Part shown: positions 57,232 through 64,000 of the stretch, one piece after another
Layout: each line of letters opens with the position of its first letter
How positions within the stretch are numbered: position 1 is the stretch's first letter
Assembly: GCA_032718475.1 (NCBI GenBank)
Contig: JAUCBJ010006822.1
Coordinates: 1 to 64,000 of the forward strand
Direction: 5' to 3'
Source of the DNA: Nemertoderma westbladi
Taxonomy: Eukaryota; Xenacoelomorpha; Nemertodermatida; Nemertodermatidae
DNA length: 64,000 nt
Made by a program: the position numbers and the translations under genes
The notes under the pieces: model-generated
Told to the model about the DNA's origin: nothing
Databases searched by the model: none
What the model saw: the letters and a program-made list of their open reading frames with translations, nothing else

Positions 57232-59847
57232 ATGAGTGAATCGGGCGAGACACCGACGCGGACCCCGGACGAAGATCAAACGATCCGCGAGTCCGCGACT
57301 AAGCGATACAGGCCCACGACGCCGGAGCCATCGATAACGGGCGAACCGGAAGTCCAGGACGAGGAGGGCCTGGAACCCGAAGTCGAGCCAAGAGAGAGAG
57401 AGAGCGAGACGGAGGGAGAAGGAGACGAGTCGACACGAGAGGGAGAACGGCGCGCCGATGTCGCCAGCCAGCTACCGGCCGAGGGCGACGGGCGGCCCAC
57501 CGAAACGGCGACGGTAGGGCCGACGGTGCGACGCCGGACACGGAGGGACGGAGGAGAGGTCGGCGACGAGGACGTCGGGGTTTCTGAGCGACTTCGACGG
57601 GCCTACAACGCGACCCGGAAGCTGATAAACGACGCCAAGAAGGAAGGGGCGAAGGTAGACGAGGTGAGACTGAGAAAGCGACTAGGTGAGTCGGATAAAC
57701 ACTTAAATTACCTAATACGTTTTGGGCAGAGAGAACTGGCCGGGGAGAGAGCAGAAAGGATAGCCGGCGAACTGTTTGAACTATGGGAGTGTGGGAGTAT
57801 GGGACCTAGCGTAGCGCCAGTGTACATAGGGCCATACTTGGTCGATGCCCGGGGAGTGAAACCAGTGGGTTGGAAGGGACCTGAAGAGGGCGAATCCGAG
57901 GTTAACACCGAGGATTCGGCCTCGTCGGTCGGAGAAAGCTCCGAAAAGGGGGAGAAAGCTAGTAGGTCGGGAAGGCGGGGGAAGTCCGTCGTAACCGATA
58001 AGTCTGCTACATCCTCCGCGAAAGAAAGAGCGGTGAGAAAAATAGGAGCCACATACCGTCTCAGCATGGCAGAGCAAGGTCAGAGAGAAATGAAGGAACG
58101 GCTAGAGGAGGGAAGAGTGCGGTTAGAGAGGGAAACGGTATTGCTTAGAGAAACCGGAGAAAGGGCCGAAAGGGCTTTGAAAAGCCTAAGGGAGTATGAT
58201 GAGATAGAGGAAAGGGAATGTAGGGAGCGTGAAGCGAGAGAGGAAAAGGAACGCGAGGAGCGTGAGGCGAGAATGGAAAAGGAACGCAAGGAGCGTGAGG
58301 CGGAACGCGAGGAGCGTGAGGTGAGAATGGAAAAGGAACGCAAGGAGCGTGAGGCGAGAATGGAAAAGGAACGCAAGGAGCGTGAGGCGGAACGCAAGGA
58401 ACGTGAGGCGGGATTGGAAAAGGAACGCAAGGAGCGTGAGGCGAGAAAGGAAAAGGAACGCAAAGAGCGTGGGGCGAGACGAAGGGAGAGCATTAAGAGT
58501 GCCGCAGACTCGGCCATCAAGGACACCCAGGAGCGTGAGGGGATAGTGGCAGAGGGTGAAAAGGAGCGCAAGGAATTAAAGGAACGGCGGAGTGAGTATG
58601 CGAAAAATATAATTAGAGGGACGCATGAGTTGGAATACGTGCGAGTGGGACCGCCGTCTGAAACTGGGGCCGGCTCGAGTATTTTTGAGGAGCCGAGGGC
58701 CGTAGATGTAATTGTTAATACTCCACTGACAGGGGCCGCACGACAGACTCAAGACTGGTGCGACCGTACGAGCGGGGGGGGTAATAATAATAATAATGGT
58801 ACAGTAGACGTTGTTGATATTAATAGTACCGTATGGGATAACGCTAATCAAACCTTTATTACAGGAAATACTTTGCCTGGTGGTAGTAATTTAAATTTAA
58901 ATCAGAACAATCCCAGTGTTAATGTAGAAAATAATCCTAATATTGATGTAGTTACGCAAAATAATTCAAATAATCAAAATAATAACTCGAATTCGGACCT
59001 ACAAAATAACTTAAATAACGCAATTACACAGAATAATTCGAATAATTCAAATAATGATCTTAGCCCGAATTTACAAAATAATTCAGATAACGTAGTCGCG
59101 CAGAATAATACAAATGATTTTGTTTCAAATGAGCAAATTAATTCCGTTTCCAATATGGGTGCTATTAATGTAAACACGTCGGGCCACGTAGTTAGTAGAC
59201 AGGGAGCAGAGGGCCTGGTAGGCCACGTAGTTAGTAGACAGGCAGCAGAGGGCCTGGTAGGCCACGTAGTTAGTAGACAGGGAGCAGAGGGCCTGGTAGG
59301 CCACGTAGTTGGTAGGCAGGGAGTAGAGGGTCCAGTAGGCCGCGCAATAGCAGAGGGAGAGGCGGGGGTGAATAGACCCGACTGTGGTAGGGTTGATGTG
59401 TCGACTAGAGAGATATATAGTAGCAGGGCGAGAGGTAGCGAAGTTAGATGTAGCGAGCGGGGGGGGGGGCTACGAGCACCCCACAACGGAAAGTTAGCGG
59501 CGAGAGGGGGGGGGGGGGGGCAGAGAGTGTCCCACAGCCGTCAGCGGACAATGCGAGGGCCGAACAAGGTAAACCGCAACAACCGGCGACGGAAAGTAAT
59601 AGGGGGATTGCGAGTATCCCCAGCGACGTGCGATCGAGCAGAGAAAGACAGGTTGACGTCGCGGGAGGGCAGACGGAGCGTCGAGCCCGATCAGAGGAGG
59701 AAAGAAGAACAGTGGGGTTTAACCGGGAGGTCGACGAGAGATCTCGTGAGCGGGAATATTCCACTGATAGGAGAAGAGAGGAAGAGAATAGTAGAAGTAT
59801 CGCCGCAAAAGATAGAAGAGCGAGGACGGACAGCGAGCCGTCGGTAG
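57232..59847 (+). CDS. BEL/Pao gag-like N-terminal ORF
   Basis: 871 codons from ATG (57232), downstream of the leader. Residues 1-110 are acidic and disordered. About 115-190 is a helical, basic block (LRRAYNATRKLINDAKKEGA) that may be the matrix-like part of gag. About 335-420 is an extreme charged coil of EREAR/MEKERKE repeats. About 510-650 is Asn-rich. About 650-700 has four 13-residue repeats (GHVVSRQGAEGLV), encoded by 39-bp DNA repeats (59182-59337). Codons after about 59460 are probably out of frame: the frame continuing into pol is the -1 frame (next entry). The assignment rests on position and on the downstream pol. Confidence 0.7.
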   Translation: MSESGETPTRTPDEDQTIRESATKRYRPTTPEPSITGEPEVQDEEGLEPEVEPRERESETEGEGDESTREGERRADVASQLPAEGDGRPTETATVGPTVRRRTRRDGGEVGDEDVGVSERLRRAYNATRKLINDAKKEGAKVDEVRLRKRLGESDKHLNYLIRFGQRELAGERAERIAGELFELWECGSMGPSVAPVYIGPYLVDARGVKPVGWKGPEEGESEVNTEDSASSVGESSEKGEKASRSGRRGKSVVTDKSATSSAKERAVRKIGATYRLSMAEQGQREMKERLEEGRVRLERETVLLRETGERAERALKSLREYDEIEERECREREAREEKEREEREARMEKERKEREAEREEREVRMEKERKEREARMEKERKEREAERKEREAGLEKERKEREARKEKERKERGARRRESIKSAADSAIKDTQEREGIVAEGEKERKELKERRSEYAKNIIRGTHELEYVRVGPPSETGAGSSIFEEPRAVDVIVNTPLTGAARQTQDWCDRTSGGGNNNNNGTVDVVDINSTVWDNANQTFITGNTLPGGSNLNLNQNNPSVNVENNPNIDVVTQNNSNNQNNNSNSDLQNNLNNAITQNNSNNSNNDLSPNLQNNSDNVVAQNNTNDFVSNEQINSVSNMGAINVNTSGHVVSRQGAEGLVGHVVSRQAAEGLVGHVVSRQGAEGLVGHVVGRQGVEGPVGRAIAEGEAGVNRPDCGRVDVSTREIYSSRARGSEVRCSERGGGLRAPHNGKLAARGGGGGQRVSHSRQRTMRGPNKVNRNNRRRKVIGGLRVSPATCDRAEKDRLTSREGRRSVEPDQRRKEEQWGLTGRSTRDLVSGNIPLIGEERKRIVEVSPQKIEERGRTASRR

Positions 59848-62800
59848 TCGAGATGAGAACGGAGAGTCAGTGGGGTCGGACTCCGGGAGATTGCCGTCGC
59901 CCCGGAGGGATGCGATCCGGTGAGACGCATTACACACCGAGGGAGGGGTACGCGATGTACCGGTACGAAGATGAAAACAGTGGTGAGGGGGGTCGAAGAG
60001 AAACTTTCCGACGGAATATACCTACCGATCGAGAATACGGTAGCCGCGGGGAGGATTATTCGAGAAGAATAAACTTCGATCCCGAGCAACACATGCAGAC
60101 TGTAGGGCATACTGTAGGTCTTACTGCACATACCGTAGGCCATACTGAGAGAGGCAATGTAGGCGATAGGATAGCGCGGACAACGGGATTAAACCCGGAA
60201 GTCGCGGAATACATACCGGCGGGTAGGCCAGAAGCTGATAGGCCTATACCGGTACCAGCACAGCAGTATGACTACAGCATGCAGGGACATAACATATACC
60301 CAGGGGAGGGGGGAATTATTGTGGATAGGTGCATGGGCCCCAACATACTAACATCAACCCCAGTACCAGACATACCGGTGGGGGGGGGACAGGGTGACAT
60401 TCCCCCATCACAATATCAACAATATACCCCGACAGGAACAAGAACGACGAGACCCCTAGATGAAAACAGGTCGTGTGATACAGACATATGGAGGGGGCCG
60501 CTACCCCCGATGACATATCCGAGTCAGAGAAGATCAAGAAATAGGACGGACGAACCGCACCAGACAAGGGAAACTATACAGCACCCGTCGAATCCATTAG
60601 AAGCGCAGGCAATGGGGATGGCCACGTTGATCGATGCGTTGAAAACGAGGATCGAATTACCACCCGTGGAACCGTTCAAATTCGATGGGAGCAGGCCGGA
60701 AGAATACTTACAGTTTCGGCGAATGTATAGTAACGAAATACTAACAAAAAACTTGACGCAGGCGGAGTGCCTAAAGTATCTACAAGTGTACACGGGAGGC
60801 CCAGCATACGATATCGTGAGGCAATACCAGGGAATAGAGGGCGGCTTCACGACAGCATGGCGGGCACTGGATAGGGAATACGGGCACCCGGCCAAGATCA
60901 TCAGGCAGACGCTGAGAGGCATAACATCGGGTGGCCTACAGGATAATCCCGTTAGCATTAAGACGTTTGCTAACAAAGTCGAGAAGGCGCTGATCGTGCT
61001 GAAGACGCTAGACGCGCCATATGAACTCAACGCGTCCAATAACATCACCACGATAGCGCAGGCACTACCGAGCTGGCTGCGCAACAAATGGAGGAAGATC
61101 GCTTTCTCCACCCGAGACAAAAAGGGTGCGGAACCAGGTTTAGAAGAAATGTCAAACTTCTTAAATTACGAGGCTGAACTAATAACGGACCCAGTTTATA
61201 GTGAAGATAGCCTGGGAAAGGGACCAAAGACGGATCATTACAGGCCCAAAACAGAGCACAATACATCGAACGCGTTACCGAGACTCAGGCAATCATTGCC
61301 ATATGCAGCGACGCAGGGGACTGCAAGTCCACAGACAAGCGAAGATAAGACAACATCAAGGGACGGACAGGGGAACAATAACAACATGAATAAACATAAC
61401 CCCAGTACGTCCAGTAGGTCAAACCCAGTCAATAAGAATAGTAGGGACTTTGGCACGAATATAACTGCGATACGCAATGCATTATATAAAGAGGGCTACG
61501 ACCCAAAGAGCAAATGCCAGTTACACGCAAATGCGCTTCATAAGACCATGAACTGCAGGTACTGGCAGGCGCTACCGAGGCAAGACCAGATAGATTACGC
61601 GTCGAGCAATAAAATCTGCTCGCGATGTGTGAAGAGTGGACACAAAGCCAGGGAATGCCAAGAGAAACCGGTCAAGTTTGGCCAAAGGAGAGGCCAGACG
61701 ATGGCAACGAGCACAGTAGGGGCGAAGAAGAGAGGAACAGTGCTACTTGGAGTAGTACCAGTACGAGTGATCGGGGAAGGCAATCGATCAGTAACAACAC
61801 TAATGCTGGTTGATAGCGGAGCTGCCTTCACATTAGTTGAGGAATGGGTAGCCGAAGAAATAGGGTTGAGAACGAGGCCAAGCAGGATGGCGGTGACAAC
61901 CATCTCTAGTAAAGACGAGATCCTAGAGATGAGGACAGGACGGTGCGCAATTGCAGCAGTGGCACCAGGATGCGATTATGGGGCAACCATCGACCCCATC
62001 CAAGTAATAGAGTCAATTAACATCAATGCCAGGCGGCCAACCAACATCGAGGTCGAGCAATACAAATTCCTGGATAACATTGACTTCTCAATCCCAAACG
62101 TGGACGTTAGGAAGGTATCCATCATAGTAGGCATGGACTGCCCAACGGCCCACGAGAGAATGCAGACGGTCTTCGGCGAAGACAAGCAGAGCGACCCGGT
62201 GGCCATATTAACGCCATTCGGGTGGACGCTGAGTGGCCCAATTAAGAGCAAGATACCATTCAGGATGTCGGAGACATCAGGATGCATGTTCGCGGGAACA
62301 ATGCAGGAAATGGGTGACGAGGGAGCAGAGGAGCAGCTTAAAAGACTGCTCAGACAGGACTTCGAGGGACTGAAAGAGACCGGGGTCGGGACCTCGGTAG
62401 AAGACAAGCAGGCTCTACAAAGTGTGGAGGAATCGATGACGTGTGATGAGGGGCGGTATACAATAGGAATGGTGTGGAAACTACCGAAGATACCGCTACC
62501 CGATAATAGAGGGATGGTACTCACGAGACTCCGCAAGCTGAAACAAACACTACAACGGAGCCCCGAGAAGAACGAGTACATTCACAAAACCATTAAGAAG
62601 TACGTCGAGAAAGGATGGGCCGTGGAGTTACCGGTCGACGAACCGAACACGGACAGGACATACTACCTGCCACTCCACGTAGCTTTAGACCCAAAGAAAG
62701 GTAAACTTAGGATGGTAGTCGATGCATCGGCAAAGACCGACGGAAAGTGCTTAAACGATTACCTACTAGAGGGCCCAAACATATACAATTCGGGCATAGA

Positions 62801-64000
62801 AGTACTACTTAGATTTAGGAATGGGAAACACGCCTTCACGTGTGACATAGAAGGCATGTTCAACCAAGTCCGAGTAACAGAAGAAGATAGTGACAGTCAA
62901 CGCTTCTTATGGTATAACGGCGAAGAAGAACCGCCGGTAATACCAGCGTATAAGATGGTAGTACAAAATATGGGGGCCAAGTCGTCCTCATTTACGACGA
63001 CTATGGCAGTGAGAGACACGGTAAAGGGCAAGGAAGATAGATATAGCAGTAGGGCCGTCGACATGATCAGACGCGGTTTCTACGTAGACGACGGCATGGA
63101 GTCTGGAAATACGGTTGAGGAGATACTGGAAACAGGGCGCGAGGTTCGCGACATCCTGAAAGGATCCGGCTTCAACCTGACCAAATTCCAATCCAGTTCA
63201 GAAGAATTTATCAGGGAAATAGAAGACAAGAAACCAGAATCGACCATGGACAACCCTACAACAGCCAAAGGACAGGACATGGCGATTAAGAGAACGGAAT
63301 CCCAGCAGAAGGCGTTGGGAATCGTGTGGGATAGAAAAACAGACGAACTGAAGTATCAGCTGAGCCAAGAGGGCGCAGACACCCATACGAAGAGGGGCTA
63401 CGTATCGTATATAGCAAGGATATACGATCCCTTAGGCCTAGCATCCCCATTACTAGTCACGGGGAAACAGATACTCAAGAGAGTATATAAGTTGAAGGAT
63501 GAGTGGGACGTAGAGGTACCAGAAGACATCAAGAAACAGTGGAGCAAATGGACAGGAGACTTGGAGAGGATGGGAACATACAACATGCCGCGAGTGTATT
63601 TCCCGGACGGGAACATGACGAATCTGGACCTACATATGTTCTCCGACGCGTCGTTAGAGGCATACGGAGCGGCACTCTATTTAGTACAACGAGAGGGGCC
63701 TCACAAGCCCAGACTAGCCTTTAGCAAAGCTAAGTCAACGCCGCCAGACTCAGCATCTGTTCCCAAGTTAGAATTGACAGCCGCAAGACTAGGAGTTAGA
63801 GCCACAGCCTACCTAGTGGATACAATTCCCAACATAGTGGAGACACACTACTGGACGGACTCCATGGTAGTGCTTGGTTGGTTACACAACGAAAAGACGA
63901 GGTACCCGATATTCGTCGCGAATAGAGTGGACGAAATAAGGGCGAGCACAGAACTGGAAAGGTGGCACTACTGCCCAACAGACGAGAACCCAGCGGACTT
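59454..64000 (+). CDS. BEL/Pao gag-pol polyprotein, 3' part cut by window end
   Basis: One frame, open from 59454 (a TAG lies at 59451) to the window end, in the -1 frame relative to the ORF above. Order of domains: a linker with short HTVGHT-type repeats (about 60100-60140), a capsid-like helical region (about 60610-61190), a CCHC knuckle CSRCVKSGHKAREC (61617-61658), a retropepsin-type LMLVDSGAAFTLV (Asp codon at 61812), reverse transcriptase with FTCDIEGMFNQV (Asp 62844) and FYVDD (63078-63092), and RNase H with FSDASLEAYGAALY (Asp 63645) and YWTDSMVVLGWL. DIEGMF and the YVDD context are typical of BEL/Pao. Integrase should follow beyond the window. Confidence 0.9.

Noticed and set aside
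57276-59764. Minus-strand ORFs opposite the BEL/Pao gag region
   Set aside because: They are shadows of a GC-rich, repeat-bearing plus-strand ORF and show no domain.

Overview
The window is transposon-dense, non-bacterial DNA, most likely from an invertebrate animal. It holds remnants of hAT, PIF/Harbinger, piggyBac-like, non-LTR (LINE), tRNA-SINE and BEL/Pao elements, long satellites, and no recognisable host gene. The species cannot be named from the sequence. AT-rich filler, nested insertions and long simple tracts suggest a heterochromatic or repeat-rich locus.

Layout. 1-1030: unassigned sequence with a tRNA-like relic. 1032-1989: a nearly perfect 28-bp satellite of 34 copies. 2339-3787: a decayed hAT transposase (minus). 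4125-4269: a foldback. 4770-5005: a tRNA-derived SINE with a perfect 15-bp target duplication. 5346-6953: a 5'-truncated LINE reverse transcriptase (plus). 7504-44519: the main feature, a 37-kb head-to-tail array of 25 rolling-circle (Helitron/Helentron-like) non-autonomous elements, with two further copies nested in reverse orientation. 44520-49830: fragments of LINEs, a probable hAT end, a PIF/Harbinger relic and two unidentified short ORFs. 49830-56577: a decayed LINE (minus) with a piggyBac-like element and a second LINE fragment nested in it. About 56574-64000: a BEL/Pao retrotransposon (plus) that seems to have inserted in the LINE's first ORF and runs off the window.

The array. Every unit starts TTAG, carries a hairpin right at its 5' end, and finishes with a GC-rich hairpin and CTAG. 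Units abut without spacers (CTAG then TTAG). Two reverse-oriented copies interrupt other units without target duplication and so fix the ends independently. There are two terminal families. In family A the 5' motif GGAACC matches a 3' subterminal GGTTCC; in family B the 5' motif GCAAGTC matches a 3' GACTTGC. In all 27 copies the 5' family agrees with the 3' subterminal motif, even though the families are interleaved. No unit encodes a Rep/helicase, so mobilisation would need a partner elsewhere. Three A units carry CCGAG/GGCTC pentamer tracts (0.45-1.1 kb), which create long but meaningless open frames on both strands.

Only the BEL/Pao element retains long intact coding sequence (gag-like, CCHC knuckle, DSG protease, YVDD reverse transcriptase, RNase H). 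Its frame changes once, at G homopolymers near 59459-59520.
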